A stretch of DNA of 64,000 bases from Paraburkholderia tuberum STM678 (GCF_902833905.1 NZ_CADFGP010000018.1:1-64000); one strand, 5' to 3'; shown: positions 27,993 through 36,823, counted from the stretch's first letter. Made by a program: numbers and translations. The notes: generated from the letters alone by a model not told the origin.

Positions 27993-28035
27993 GCGCTCGT
28001 TGAAGTGAAAACGAGCGGGTGCCCAGCGCACCGCG

Positions 28036-29448
28036 CTAGGCAGCCGCAATCCCATGCGACACGCCCGGCAGGTAACGCGCGAGCGTTGCGCCACGCGTGG
28101 CCATGAAGATCAGCAGCGCGATCCACAGCCCGTGATTGCCGTGCCACGCGAGCAAAGCCGACGACGCCGCCACGAACACCGCAAGCGACACCGTCATCGA
28201 CATCATCAGCTCGCGCGTACGCGTCGCGCCGATGAACACGCCGTCGAGCAGGAAGCCCCACACCGAAATGACCGGCGACAGCGCCGCCCACGGCAGATAG
28301 GTTTCGGCCGCGGCACGCACGGCGGCCTGATCGGTCAGCCGCTCGATGATCCACGCGCCCGCGCCCCAGTACACGCACGAGAAGCCGATCGCGCCGAGCG
28401 CCGACCACAGCGCGGTGACCTTGACCGCCTGCGCGAACGCGTGACGATCGCGCGCACCGATCGCCGCGCCGACCAGCGCCTCGGCCGCGTGCGCGAAACC
28501 GTCGAGCCCGTACGCCATGAAGGTCTGGAAATTGAGTAGCAATGCGTTCGCGGCGAGCGTCGCGTCGCCTTGCCGCGCGCCGAGATGCGCGAACCAGCCG
28601 AACGACGACAGCAGGCACAGCGTGCGCACGAAGATGTCGCGATTGAGCACGACGAGCCGCTTCAGCGCGGCGGCGTCGAACAAGGCGGCGCGATTCAGCG
28701 CGGGCAGGCCGCGCGGCCTGCCGTGCCATAGCAGGGCGAGCCCGAGCACGAAGCCGAGCGCGTCGGCGGTCGCGGTAGCCGCGCCGATGCCGGCCACGCC
28801 CCAATGAAACGCGTACACGTACAGCAGCACCGCGGCGATGTTCACGCTGTTGATGAAGACCTGCGACAGCAATGCGAGCCGCACCTGCTGCGTGCCGAGC
28901 AGCCAGCCGAGTATCACGTAGTTGCCGAGCGCGAGCGGCGCGGCCCAGATGCGCGCGTGGCAATAAACCTGCGCGTGCCGCTGCACGGCGTCGCTGCCGC
29001 CGATCGCCCGCAGCGCATAGTCGATCAGCGGTTGCTGCACGAGCAGCACCAGTGCGCCGATCGCGGCCGCCATCAGCAGTGCGCGCACGACGGTGTTGCG
29101 CAACTCGTCGCTGCGGCCCGCGCCGTGCGCCTGCGCGACGAGGCCGGTCGTGCCCATGCGCAGGAAGCCGAAGCCCCAGAACACGAAGTTGAAGAAGAGC
29201 CCGCCGAGCGCGACGCCGCCGAGGTAAGAGGCGCTGTCCAGATGACCAGCGACGGCGGTGTCGACCGCGCCGAGGATCGGTTGCGTCAGATTCGCGAGGA
29301 CGATCGGCAACGCGAGCGCGAGCACCCGGCGATGCCAGCGCACCGGCAGCGCGGGCGCGCTGGCTGGGTGTGAGGCGGTTTCGGATCGCGCGGCGGGGGG
29401 CATACCGGCATCGGGCATGCCGGCATCGGGCGTCCTCGCGTCGTTCAA
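28036..29448 (-). CDS. MATE family efflux transporter
   Basis: A 470-residue multidrug and toxin extrusion family exporter with about 12 membrane helices in two bundles. It has the family-typical first helix LALPIVLANLTQPILGAVDTA and the matching helix 7 region with LNRDIFVRTLCLLSS. The substrate is unknown. The start is set at TTG 29448 because AGGAG lies 5 bp upstream and the codon overlaps the stop of the DUF2288 gene (TTGA), implying translational coupling; ATG at 29418 or 29403 would also keep all helices. The residues before helix 1 carry a short Pro-Asp-Ala-Gly-Met repeat. Confidence 0.85.
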   Translation of the reverse strand: MNDARTPDAGMPDAGMPPAARSETASHPASAPALPVRWHRRVLALALPIVLANLTQPILGAVDTAVAGHLDSASYLGGVALGGLFFNFVFWGFGFLRMGTTGLVAQAHGAGRSDELRNTVVRALLMAAAIGALVLLVQQPLIDYALRAIGGSDAVQRHAQVYCHARIWAAPLALGNYVILGWLLGTQQVRLALLSQVFINSVNIAAVLLYVYAFHWGVAGIGAATATADALGFVLGLALLWHGRPRGLPALNRAALFDAAALKRLVVLNRDIFVRTLCLLSSFGWFAHLGARQGDATLAANALLLNFQTFMAYGLDGFAHAAEALVGAAIGARDRHAFAQAVKVTALWSALGAIGFSCVYWGAGAWIIERLTDQAAVRAAAETYLPWAALSPVISVWGFLLDGVFIGATRTRELMMSMTVSLAVFVAASSALLAWHGNHGLWIALLIFMATRGATLARYLPGVSHGIAAA

Positions 29449-29753
29449 GAGCGCTCCTGCACGCACACCCAAGGAGAGACGACGACGGCCCACAGCTCGG
29501 GGTCGCGCGCGGCGAAATCGGCGGCCGTCTCCGACTGAACGCGCACGACGAGGCCGGAGGACAACCATTGGGCGACCCGGGTGGTGTCGTCGTTGGCGAT
29601 TGCCTCGGCGACGCTCACGAGATCGAGGTCGCGCGCGACGTGCAGCAGTATGCCGCGCGCAAAAAAACGTTCGAGTTCGCTCCAGCCGATCTTGGCGGTT
29701 TCGCCGAGCAGCTTCGCATAAAGGGGGCTTTGGGAGGCGTCGTTGGAAGTCAT
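29445..29753 (-). CDS. DUF2288 family protein
   Basis: A 102-residue soluble protein recognised as DUF2288 by AKLLGETAKIGWSELERFFARG and the C-terminal DPELWAVVVSPWVCVQER. The function of the family is unknown. It overlaps the following MATE gene by 4 bp, so the two are probably cotranslated. Upstream lies the relatively AT-rich gap at 29.75-30.6 kb. Confidence 0.8.
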   Translation of the reverse strand: MTSNDASQSPLYAKLLGETAKIGWSELERFFARGILLHVARDLDLVSVAEAIANDDTTRVAQWLSSGLVVRVQSETAADFAARDPELWAVVVSPWVCVQERS

Positions 29754-30221
29754 CGTGGACAGGGTCGGACGGGGCCGTCACTATAAACTATTGGCAAGGA
29801 CCGGCGGGCCGCGTGGCGGCCTTGCGCAACGCGCCGGGCGGCCTTTTATGCAGCGCGGACTGAATCGGATTCTGAACCTGGATGCCGGCGGATTCAACGA
29901 CGGCGGCACACGAGGCGTGCCGCCCATCAGCACCGGCTATTAATCGTCCGAATATTCAAAACTGAAACGAGTTTGAATGCGGTTTCAATATTGTCGGCGG
30001 AATTGTCAATGTTAAAGATTTCACTATTCGCGAATTTGTTGTGAAAACGTATCGGCGCTTATTCGGAAGAGCTGCCGCGACTAATCGATGCGTTACGTGC
30101 GTTTGCGCACCAAGTTAATATTCGCAAGCCAAAGCGGCGTTATTGCCGAATGAGTTAGTGTTATTCGGCCAGACGTCTTTCCTCTGCTGGTTCGGCGGGA
30201 CTTTCCGCCGATAGCCCAGGA

Positions 30222-30322
30222 GCATTAGCCGGTGCGATACTCCGACATTCCTGGTTTGAATGATTTGGCGTGTGGAGTATCCCAGCTGCGGCGCATTAAG
30301 CCGGTCTGATTCCGACATTTCC
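30222..30322. repeat. pair of imperfect 30-bp direct repeats
   Basis: Two copies (30222-30251 and 30293-30322) share the order GCATTA, GCCGGT, TCCGACATT and CC with small indels between. They lie 71 bp apart in the low-GC gap. Origin and role are unknown; they may be duplicated binding sites or remnants of a repeat family. Confidence 0.55.
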
Positions 30323-30324
30323 GA

Positions 30325-30489
30325 TTCACGGATTGCGGAATCCGTACGCCGTGTAACATTGGCCGCAAAATTAATCCATTGCGCTTGGAAATGCGGATTG
30401 TTAGATTTCGTTCTGGCGCATGGTGAACCGGTCCTTTGCCGATATGCGCCGAACCCCCGTTAGCCCGGCCTCGTGCCGGGCTTTTTTTT
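30325..30489 (+). ncRNA. candidate small RNA ending at an orphan terminator
   Basis: This stretch has hairpins at 30328-30345 (ACGGATT/AATCCGT) and 30415-30450 (GGCGCAT/ATGCGCC) and ends in a strong intrinsic terminator with no gene upstream on the same strand for more than 2 kb. The 5' end is not determined: possible promoters include TTGTCA/TATTCG (30003-30030) and a weak TTGCGG/TAACAT (30333-30359). No known RNA family was recognised. Confidence 0.3.
30462..30489 (+). terminator. orphan intrinsic terminator
   Basis: AGCCCGGC (30462-30469) pairs with GCCGGGCT (30475-30482) around a 5-base loop and is followed by eight consecutive T residues (30482-30489). No forward coding sequence precedes it in this gap, so it probably ends a noncoding transcript. 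Confidence 0.85.
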
Positions 30490-30588
30490 AATGGATTTAC
30501 GCGGATGTTTAACCTGCCGCAGCGATCTTCACCGCGAATTCACATGGGCGGCCGATGATGGCGGATTATTTGTTTCGGCGCGAGACTC

Positions 30589-30696
30589 ATGACCGGGGTG
30601 ATCATTTTTGTCGGCGTGTGGCTAATCGCGCTCGCGTTGCTGGTGCGCTTCGCCGCGCGCATCGATCCGCGCTCCGGGCGCTGGCGACGCCGCTAA
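30589..30696 (+). CDS. possible 35-residue membrane peptide
   Basis: The reading frame encodes one hydrophobic helix (about 3-22, VIIFVGVWLIALALLVRF) followed by a basic tail (RIDPRSGRWRRR). GC-rich third positions suggest coding. There is no clear Shine-Dalgarno sequence, and it lies 100 bp after the orphan terminator. It may be a small single-span membrane protein or chance. Confidence 0.28.
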   Translation: MTGVIIFVGVWLIALALLVRFAARIDPRSGRWRRR

Positions 30697-30749
30697 GCGG
30701 TGACGCTCTGCCGCTCGACGGCCGCGCGTGCCGCACGGCGCGCCGCCTT

Positions 30750-31076
30750 TTACTGCTTGCAGCGGATGACCATCGAACGGTTTTTCACATTCGCGCCGAA
30801 AATCCCACCGATCGTGCCGCCCGACGTCGCGCCGTTGTCGACGTCTTTCGAAACCACGTCGTAGCCGTAGTTGCCGCAGGTTTCGCCCGCGCGCTTGTAG
30901 CACTCGGCCCAGCTCGTGCTGGCGTCGCTGCCGCTGCAGTTGATCGCGAAGCCGGTGTCGCCGCTCGGCAGATAGGTCATCGTGGTCGTGGTCGAGCAGC
31001 CGCCGAGGCCGCCGAGCGTCAGGAGGCCAAGACTGATCGTCGCAGCCGCCGCGACGCGCGCCAATGGGCTTTTCAT
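30750..31076 (-). CDS. hypothetical lipoprotein
   Basis: A 108-residue precursor with a lipoprotein signal ending LGGLGGC (Cys27). The mature part contains four cysteines (in NCSGS, AECYKRAG, TCGNYGYDVVS and the terminal RCKQ), a pattern seen in a family of small proteobacterial lipoproteins with unknown function. Likely anchored in the outer membrane with one or two disulfides. It is downstream of the LytM lipoprotein gene on the same strand (94 bp gap). Confidence 0.75.
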   Translation of the reverse strand: MKSPLARVAAAATISLGLLTLGGLGGCSTTTTMTYLPSGDTGFAINCSGSDASTSWAECYKRAGETCGNYGYDVVSKDVDNGATSGGTIGGIFGANVKNRSMVIRCKQ

Positions 31077-31170
31077 TTCAGATTCCTTGCAAATAACGGA
31101 AGGGCGTGGCGCGCAGCCACGCCGCTTCGAATTGAGCGTTTATAGCACGGCGGGTTCCCGCGCCCGCCGC

Positions 31171-31893
31171 CTAGCGCGGTGGCAGTTGTTTCGACGGATC
31201 GATCGAACGGCCCTGGTAGCGCAGTTCGAAATGCAGCATTACGCGATCGGTATCGGTGTCGCCCATTTCGGCGATTTTCTGGCCGCGCTTGACCGATTCG
31301 CCTTCCTTCACCAACAGCGCGCGGTTATGCGCGTAAGCGGTCAGATAGTCGGCGTTGTGCTTGAGGATCAGCAGATTGCCGTAGCCGCGCAGACCGTTGC
31401 CCGCATAGACGACGGTGCCAGGCGCCGCCGCGACGATGGGCGTGCCGGCCGCCGCGGCAATATCGATACCCTTCGAGTTGCCGCCGTCGAAACGGCGGAA
31501 CACCGTGCCGTCGGCCGGCCATACCAGCGAGATCGGCGCGGGCGCGGTCGCCGGCGCAGTGTCCGCGGGCGCAGGACGCGGCGCGACCGCCGCGCTCGCG
31601 CTGCCACTGCTGCTACCGCCACCGCCGCTGCGGATCGCGCCGCTCGTCGACGCCGCGCCGCCTGGCGGCGCGACGCGCAGCACCTGGCCGACCTCGATGC
31701 TGTCGGGATTGGTCAGGTTGTTCCAGCGTGCGATGTTCTGCACCGATTGCCGGTTGCCGCGCGCGATTTTCGACAGCGTGTCGCCCCGTTCGACCCGGTA
31801 GTAGCCCGGCCCCACCGGCGCCGACCCGCACGCGGCGAGCAGCGCGAGCAATGCCGCGCAGCCGAGTCGTTTGATTCTTGTCGTTTCCAGCAT
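31171..31893 (-). CDS. LysM-LytM lipoprotein, NlpD-like amidase activator
   Basis: A 240-residue lipoprotein: signal with lipobox LLAAC (Cys22), a LysM peptidoglycan-binding domain ([17 protein letters not shown]...VLRVAPP, about 30-75), a Ser/Gly/Pro/Ala linker and a LytM/M23 domain (about 120-240). The zinc-binding His of the first catalytic motif is missing ([12 protein letters not shown] instead of HxGxD), as in E. coli NlpD and EnvC, so it probably activates cell-wall amidases rather than cutting peptidoglycan itself. ATG at 31893 gives a clean signal peptide; an in-frame ATG at 31905 is less likely. It is not beside rpoS, so it is probably a paralogue of the main NlpD. Confidence 0.85.
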   Translation of the reverse strand: MLETTRIKRLGCAALLALLAACGSAPVGPGYYRVERGDTLSKIARGNRQSVQNIARWNNLTNPDSIEVGQVLRVAPPGGAASTSGAIRSGGGGSSSGSASAAVAPRPAPADTAPATAPAPISLVWPADGTVFRRFDGGNSKGIDIAAAAGTPIVAAAPGTVVYAGNGLRGYGNLLILKHNADYLTAYAHNRALLVKEGESVKRGQKIAEMGDTDTDRVMLHFELRYQGRSIDPSKQLPPR

Positions 31894-32047
31894 TGGACCT
31901 CGCAAAGCACTGCCGCGCGCTGATCCCGATCACGCGGCACAGACTGACAAAGCGTTCGATTCTAACGGTTTTGTGTTGCGCCCCCCCGGCGAGGGGAGCG
32001 AAGTGGCGGGCGGCCGCTTCGAGCGGCTCGCCGCCGGCGCCGGCGTA

Positions 32048-32956
32048 TCAGCTGGTCTTCTCGACGGCAATGCGCAGTGCCGCCGTTTCGGTTTGTCCCG
32101 GCTCGAGCCAGCGCAAACCTCGGCCGTTGTGGATCGCATCGGGCAACCCGAGCCACGGCTCCACGCAGTAAAAGTCCGACTGCGGCGTTTCAGTCCACGT
32201 CGTCACCGCGTACCAGGGCACCGAGCCGGGCCGCTGCAGATCGATCGTGATCACGCGATCGATGCCCGGCGCCTCGACCCTCACCGGTCGATCGGGCGTG
32301 CCGGTCAGGCAATGGAAGCGGTCGTAGATGCGGTCTTCGTCGAGCGTGTAGCTCGCTTCGCCCGGCTCGGCGGGGCTGATCGAGCCGTCCTCGAGCTGAC
32401 GGCACCGCTCGGTGCGCGGCAGTTCGAGCGTCGTTTGCGCGCGCTGCATGTGCGGCAGCGTGAAGTAGAAGTGATGGCCGGCGTAGTAGGGCAGGCGCGC
32501 GTCGCCGGTATTGGTGGTGGTCAGCGTCACGTCGAGCGTGCGCGGATCGATGAGCTCGTAGGCGGCCTCGAAGCGGAAGCCGAACGGATAGGAGCCGCGG
32601 GTCGCTTCACTGTCGGTCAGAACCATCCGCAGGCCGGCGCCATGCACGTCGGCGTGAGGCTCGAACGGCAGGTCGCGCGCGAAGCCGTGCATCGGCAACT
32701 CGCGCACGGTGCCCCGCGCGTCACGCCAATAGCCGATCTTGCCGTCGACGCGATGACGGCCGAGAAATGGAAACAGCAGCGGATTGCCGCCGCGAATCCG
32801 CGCGGGCACGCTCCAGTCGGCGTGCTCGGGCCAGTGAATCACCTCTTCGCCGTCGATCGTCCACGACAGCAGACGGCCGCCGGCTTGCGGCGAAAAACGG
32901 AGCACCGAGGCGTCCTGGGCGATCTCGAGAATGTCCTGTTCCGGGGAGAGGGGCAT
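32048..32956 (-). CDS. aldose 1-epimerase family protein
   Basis: A 302-residue galactose-mutarotase-like protein. Family members interconvert alpha and beta anomers of hexoses or act on phosphorylated sugars (YeaD type). The fold's recognisable stretches are GGRLLSWTIDGEEVIHWP, GNPLLFPFLGRH, LPMHGFARDLPFE (catalytic-type His) and YYAGHHFYFTLP (second His). No signal peptide; cytoplasmic. ATG at 32956 is used; an in-frame TTG at 32962 is the alternative. No sugar genes are adjacent, so the substrate is uncertain. Confidence 0.85.
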   Translation of the reverse strand: MPLSPEQDILEIAQDASVLRFSPQAGGRLLSWTIDGEEVIHWPEHADWSVPARIRGGNPLLFPFLGRHRVDGKIGYWRDARGTVRELPMHGFARDLPFEPHADVHGAGLRMVLTDSEATRGSYPFGFRFEAAYELIDPRTLDVTLTTTNTGDARLPYYAGHHFYFTLPHMQRAQTTLELPRTERCRQLEDGSISPAEPGEASYTLDEDRIYDRFHCLTGTPDRPVRVEAPGIDRVITIDLQRPGSVPWYAVTTWTETPQSDFYCVEPWLGLPDAIHNGRGLRWLEPGQTETAALRIAVEKTS

Positions 32957-33217
32957 GGTCAATAGCTAGCCAGATAGAGGTTGAGGGTCGCGCAAAGCGG
33001 CCGCGTGGGTCGGCCGTTGCATCTGCATGGAAGCGGCGTTTTGCGCCATTCGCTGCGACTGCGTCTCGCGCGGCGAAACCGCGATTTTGCGCTGCTTTGC
33101 GCTACGGGGAAACCCTTCCCGGGAAATTGCGGGTGTCGGAAAAGGGAGAATCCTATTGATAATCCGTCGGAGCGTCCGGTCCATCCGACTCCCGGGCGAA
33201 TCGGCTCAGGAGGCATC

Positions 33218-33304
33218 ATGGATCTCGCAACGGCAATGGCGGTGGCCTTATTCGGTATATTCACCGCCAGCACGTACTACTTCTTCCATTCTCTCAAACG
33301 CTGA
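33218..33304 (+). CDS. 28-residue membrane peptide with ideal Shine-Dalgarno
   Basis: The short frame encodes MDLATAMAVALFGIFTASTY followed by YFFHSLKR: one hydrophobic helix with acidic N-terminus and basic C-terminus, the usual orientation of single-span small membrane proteins. AGGAGG (33208-33213) stands 4 bp before the ATG. It does not resemble KdpF or CydX closely enough to assign. It is isolated, between the reverse-strand epimerase gene and uppP, with 238 bp before uppP. Confidence 0.6.
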   Translation: MDLATAMAVALFGIFTASTYYFFHSLKR

Positions 33305-33542
33305 TCCGCTGGTTTCATTCCCTGCTTTCGCAGCACGCCCGCGACGAATCCGCCGCCCGCTTTCTTGCTCTCGCGTAACAACGGTGTCGAGTTGTGACGC
33401 GGCGCGTCAATATCTCTCCGAATGTGGCCTAACCGCTTGGCGCTGGGTGTGTAGCCAGGCATAATCGGTGCGCTTTTGACGCGCCGGCTGCCCCTTTTGT
33501 GCGGCGCGCAGTTCCCGACACTTTGCTTACAAGGACCGCCGC

Positions 33543-34373
33543 GTGAACCTGTCGTTTCTCATTTTTCTGAGCGTGCTGCAAGGCGTTACCGAACTGTTTC
33601 CGGTGAGCAGCCTTGGTCACACGCTGCTCGTGCCAGCCCTGTTCGACATGCATATCGACAAGCATGCGCCGCAACTGCTGCCGTTCCTCGTCGCCCTGCA
33701 TCTCGGCACCGCGTTCGCGCTGCTGTGGTACTTCCGCGCGCGCTGGTACGCGCTGGTGCGCGGTTTCTTAGCGTCGCTCGGCGGCCGCCGCAACGACGAC
33801 GGTCACATGATGTGGGCGCTGATCATCGGTACGATTCCGGCGGGCCTCGTCGGTCTCGTGCTGGAAAAGCGCCTCGAGGCGCTTTTTCATGATCTGCGGA
33901 TCGTCGCGATTGCGTTGATCGTGAATGGCGTGCTGCTGTGGTTCGGCGATCGTCTGCAACGCGCGCGCGCGCATCAACCGCCGGAAAAGCTGACGTTGCG
34001 CCAAGCGTTCTTCGTCGGCCTCGCGCAGATCGGCGCGCTGATTCCGGGCTTCTCGCGCAGTGGCCTGACGATGATCGCCGGCAATGCGGCCGGCCTCACC
34101 ACCGAGAAAGCCGCCGAGTTTTCGTTCTTGCTCGGCACGCCGATCATTTTCGCGGCTGGCGTACTCGAACTGCCGAAGCTGCTTCACGCGCCGAGCCAGC
34201 TTGCCGACGCGGTGCTCGGCGGCGTGCTGACCGCGATCGCAGCGTACCTAAGCGTACGTTTCCTGATGCGCTATTTCGAAGGCCGCGGACGTCTCGCGTC
34301 GTTCGGCGCGTACTGCGCGGTCGCGGGGATCCTGTTCCTCGGCTGGTTCATGCTGCATCCGCAGCCGGTCTGA
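33543..34373 (+). CDS. uppP: undecaprenyl-diphosphatase
   Basis: UppP (BacA) dephosphorylates undecaprenyl diphosphate to recycle the lipid carrier for peptidoglycan and surface polysaccharides; overproduction gives bacitracin resistance. The 276-residue membrane protein has about eight helices and both family motifs: [15 protein letters not shown] (residues 11-25) and the active-site loop [18 protein letters not shown] at 33543 is the start, as translation from there begins with the first helix. A tRNA-Arg gene follows. Confidence 0.93.
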   Translation: MNLSFLIFLSVLQGVTELFPVSSLGHTLLVPALFDMHIDKHAPQLLPFLVALHLGTAFALLWYFRARWYALVRGFLASLGGRRNDDGHMMWALIIGTIPAGLVGLVLEKRLEALFHDLRIVAIALIVNGVLLWFGDRLQRARAHQPPEKLTLRQAFFVGLAQIGALIPGFSRSGLTMIAGNAAGLTTEKAAEFSFLLGTPIIFAAGVLELPKLLHAPSQLADAVLGGVLTAIAAYLSVRFLMRYFEGRGRLASFGAYCAVAGILFLGWFMLHPQPV

Positions 34374-34492
34374 GCGCGCCGGGCGATCGGTTATAATCCG
34401 GGCCCGGTTGGTTGCAGGTCAGTTAGAATTTTAGTTTGTGGGAAATCGGGCGGCTCGCCGCGAGTGCCGGTTTCATGCAGATATCGATCCAT

Positions 34493-34569
34493 ACGGCAGT
34501 AGCTCAGCTGGATAGAGCATCGGCCTTCTAAGCCGAGGGTCGGGGGTTCGAGCCCCTCCTGCCGTACCA
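34493..34569 (+). tRNA. tRNA-Arg (anticodon UCU)
   Basis: A 77-base cloverleaf with encoded CCA. Acceptor stem ACGGCAG/CTGCCGT, D arm AGCTCAGCTGGATAGAGCA, anticodon stem-loop TCGGC-CTTCTAA-GCCGA giving UCU, and T arm GGGGGTTCGAGCCCCTC are visible. A TATAAT element lies about 96 bp upstream (34392-34397), and a strong terminator follows. No integrase or direct-repeat scar was seen at its 3' end. Confidence 0.96.
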
Positions 34570-34578
34570 GAATCATCG

Positions 34579-34613
34579 AAGGGTTACAGGTTTCGGGCCT
34601 GTAACCCTTTTTT
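34579..34613 (+). terminator. terminator after tRNA-Arg
   Basis: AAGGGTTACAGG (34579-34590) pairs perfectly with CCTGTAACCCTT (34598-34609) around a 7-base loop and runs into six T residues (34608-34613). It ends 10-45 bp after the tRNA CCA end. Confidence 0.87.
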
Positions 34614-34759
34614 GTTTTTGTGCCATGTTGCGCGCCCGGTGGCTGTCAGGCTGTCGCGTGTTCGTACGGCTCGCTTCGGGTGTTTCCCGACTCAGGAAAT
34701 CGCGCGCGGCGCCGTTAATCCAACAGAACCGTGTGACGCGCCGCGATGGAGGAATCAGC

Positions 34760-36325
34760 GTGAACCGACTTAGCCTCAACACCAAACTCTGGCTCGCGCT
34801 GCTGATTACGTGGCTCGGCCTGCTCGGCCTCGGCGGCTGGGCCGCATGGCAGTCGCGCGCGACGATGCTGGCCGAGCGCAAGTCGGCGGTGCAGAACGTC
34901 GTGGAAAGCGCCTACGGCATCGTCGCCGACTACGCGCAGCGCGCCGACCAGCACGAGCTGACGCCCGAACAGGCGCGGCAGCAGGCGCTGGCGCGGCTCT
35001 CCGCGATGCGCTACCCCGGCAGCGGCTACATGATCGTGTCGACTGCCACGCCGGTCGTGATCATGCATCCGATGCTCGCCGATCTGCGCAACAAGGACGT
35101 GTCGCACTACGCGGACAGCGACGGCAAGCTGCTGTTCGTCGAAATGGTAAAGGTCGCGCAGGCGCACGGGCAGGGCTTCGTCGATTACATGGGCCGCCTC
35201 GCCGGCAACAACGAGCGCGTGCCGAAGATCAGCTTCGTCAAGCGCTTTGCCGCGTGGGACTGGTATCTGATTTCGGGTGTCTACGTCAACGACATCGACG
35301 CGGCGTTCCGCGCCGACCTGCTGCGCTATCTGCTGACGATCCTCGCGATCGGCAGCTTCAGCACCCTCGCGCTCGTGCTGATCATCCGCAACGTGAAGCG
35401 CAGTCTCGGCGGCGAGCCCGCCTATGCGGCGAGCGTCGCGGAGACGATCGCCGACGGCGATCTGTCGTGCCCGGTCACGCTGGCCGGCGACGATCAGGAA
35501 AGCATGCTGTACGCGATGCAGCGCATGCAAAGCCGCCTCGCCGACGCGATCCGGCGCATTCGCGGCGGCACCGAAACGATCACGGTCGCGGCCGAAGAGA
35601 TCGCCGCGGGCAATCTCGATCTGTCGGCGCGAACGGAACAGCAGGCGTCGTCGCTCGGCGAAACGGCCGCGAGCATGGAGCAGCTGACGGCGACCGTCAA
35701 GCAGAACGCCGACAACGCGCTGCAGGCCAATCGCATGGCGCGCTCGGCGTCGCAGCTCGCGGGCGAGGGCGGCGAGGCCGTGCAGCACGTCGTCGCGAAC
35801 ATGCAGAGCATCGCGGCGAGCTCGGCGCGGGTGGTCGATATCATCGGCGTGATCGAAAGCATCGCGTTTCAAACCAACATCCTCGCGCTGAACGCGGCCG
35901 TCGAAGCCGCGCGCGCCGGCGAGGAGGGCCGCGGCTTCGCGGTCGTCGCGGGCGAGGTGCGCAACCTCGCGCGCCGCAGCGCCGACGCGGCCAAGGAGAT
36001 CAAGACGTTGATCGAGGATTCGGTCGCGCGCGTCGGCAGCGGCAAGACGCTCGTCGAGAAGGCGGGCGGCACGATGGAGTCGCTCGTCGATGCGGTGAAG
36101 CGCGTGACCGACATCATCAGCGAGATTTCCGCCGCGTCCGACGAGCAGAGCCGCGGCATCGAGCAGGTCAATCTCGCGATTGCGCAGATGGACGAGACCA
36201 CGCAGCAGAACGCGGCGATGGTCGAACAGGCGGCGGCCGCCGCGCAGTCGATGCAGGAGCAGGCGCAGATGCTGCGCGACGTCGTCAACACGTTCCGCCT
36301 GCAGGGGACGGCCGCCGCCCGTTGA
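34760..36325 (+). CDS. methyl-accepting chemotaxis protein with Cache sensor
   Basis: A 521-residue chemoreceptor. It has an N-terminal membrane helix (about 9-29), a periplasmic single-Cache-type domain (about 35-185, with [11 protein letters not shown] and [18 protein letters not shown]), a second helix (about 190-210), a HAMP domain and a long cytoplasmic coiled-coil with the signalling tip [20 protein letters not shown] and [20 protein letters not shown]. There is no NWETF-type CheR tether at the C-terminus. GTG at 34760 is chosen for its GGAGGA Shine-Dalgarno (34748-34753). The ligand is unknown; Cache domains of this type often bind small organic acids. Confidence 0.93.
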   Translation: MNRLSLNTKLWLALLITWLGLLGLGGWAAWQSRATMLAERKSAVQNVVESAYGIVADYAQRADQHELTPEQARQQALARLSAMRYPGSGYMIVSTATPVVIMHPMLADLRNKDVSHYADSDGKLLFVEMVKVAQAHGQGFVDYMGRLAGNNERVPKISFVKRFAAWDWYLISGVYVNDIDAAFRADLLRYLLTILAIGSFSTLALVLIIRNVKRSLGGEPAYAASVAETIADGDLSCPVTLAGDDQESMLYAMQRMQSRLADAIRRIRGGTETITVAAEEIAAGNLDLSARTEQQASSLGETAASMEQLTATVKQNADNALQANRMARSASQLAGEGGEAVQHVVANMQSIAASSARVVDIIGVIESIAFQTNILALNAAVEAARAGEEGRGFAVVAGEVRNLARRSADAAKEIKTLIEDSVARVGSGKTLVEKAGGTMESLVDAVKRVTDIISEISAASDEQSRGIEQVNLAIAQMDETTQQNAAMVEQAAAAAQSMQEQAQMLRDVVNTFRLQGTAAAR

Positions 36326-36439
36326 TGGCCGCGTCGATGGCGCGCTGCCTGCCGAAGTGTGCATGCTATGCTTTTGAGGTCAGGATCAAAAGCCGCCGTG
36401 CGCCCGTGCGCGCCGTGCACACTTCGAGGAGAGTCCTAC

Positions 36440-36823
36440 ATGTCGACGCGAACCCGTGTGCTGTTCCACCTCAGTGCCGCGAGCCTCCTGCTCGGCGCGG
36501 CGATCGGCGCGCAAGCGGCGAACCTCGGCTTTCTGAGCGACACGCCGATCACCTATATGAGACAGCGTGACAACGCCTCGATCAAGCATGCGGTCATGAG
36601 CGCGCTCAATGACAGGAAGGACGGCGAGAGCTTCACGTGGGTCAACGACGGCACCGGCAATAGCGTGAAGATCGACGCGACCATCTCGATGGACAGCACC
36701 TCGACCGACGGCGGACGCACCTGCCGCACCCTCGGGGTCGTACTCAATGCGAAAGGGCAATCGATGAACCTGCGTCCGAACTTCTGCAAGGAAGGTGGCG
36801 CCTGGCAGCTGCAGAAGCGTTGA
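36440..36823 (+). CDS. secreted 17-kDa surface antigen-like protein
   Basis: A 127-residue protein with a signal peptide (cleaved after AQA, residue 26 or so). The mature part (ALNDRKDGESFTWVNDGTGNS, TCRTLGVVLN, FCKEGGAWQLQKR) resembles the C-terminal domain of the rickettsial 17-kDa surface antigen / RT0821-Lpp0805 family. Two cysteines suggest a disulfide. The function is unknown. An AGGAGAG stretch (36427-36433) lies 7 bp before the ATG. The Nudix gene follows 46 bp downstream. Confidence 0.75.
   Translation: MSTRTRVLFHLSAASLLLGAAIGAQAANLGFLSDTPITYMRQRDNASIKHAVMSALNDRKDGESFTWVNDGTGNSVKIDATISMDSTSTDGGRTCRTLGVVLNAKGQSMNLRPNFCKEGGAWQLQKR

Larger units (their letters stand above)
29754..30588. 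other. 835-bp low-GC intergenic region
   Basis: From about 29940 the base composition drops visibly below that of the neighbours (several 60-base lines are under half G+C). No open frame here has third-position GC bias. The region contains AT-rich dyad-like sequence near 29950-29995, two imperfect direct repeats (30222-30251 and 30293-30322), a 7-bp stem hairpin (30328-30345), another hairpin (30415-30450) and a strong forward terminator (30462-30489). It looks like RNA or regulatory DNA, or an acquired patch. Confidence 0.6.

Noticed and set aside
29743-29943. 66-codon forward frame upstream of the low-GC gap
   Set aside because: No Shine-Dalgarno, no recognisable feature, and it runs antisense into the DUF2288 promoter area.
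30115-30463. Two short open frames (67 codons each) in the low-GC gap
   Set aside because: Neither shows the GC-rich third positions of genes in this genome nor a ribosome site; the RNA explanation fits better.
34493-34613. tRNA-Arg as integration site of a genomic island
   Set aside because: No integrase, no repeated tRNA 3' end and no mobile gene are visible near it; the terminator directly follows.
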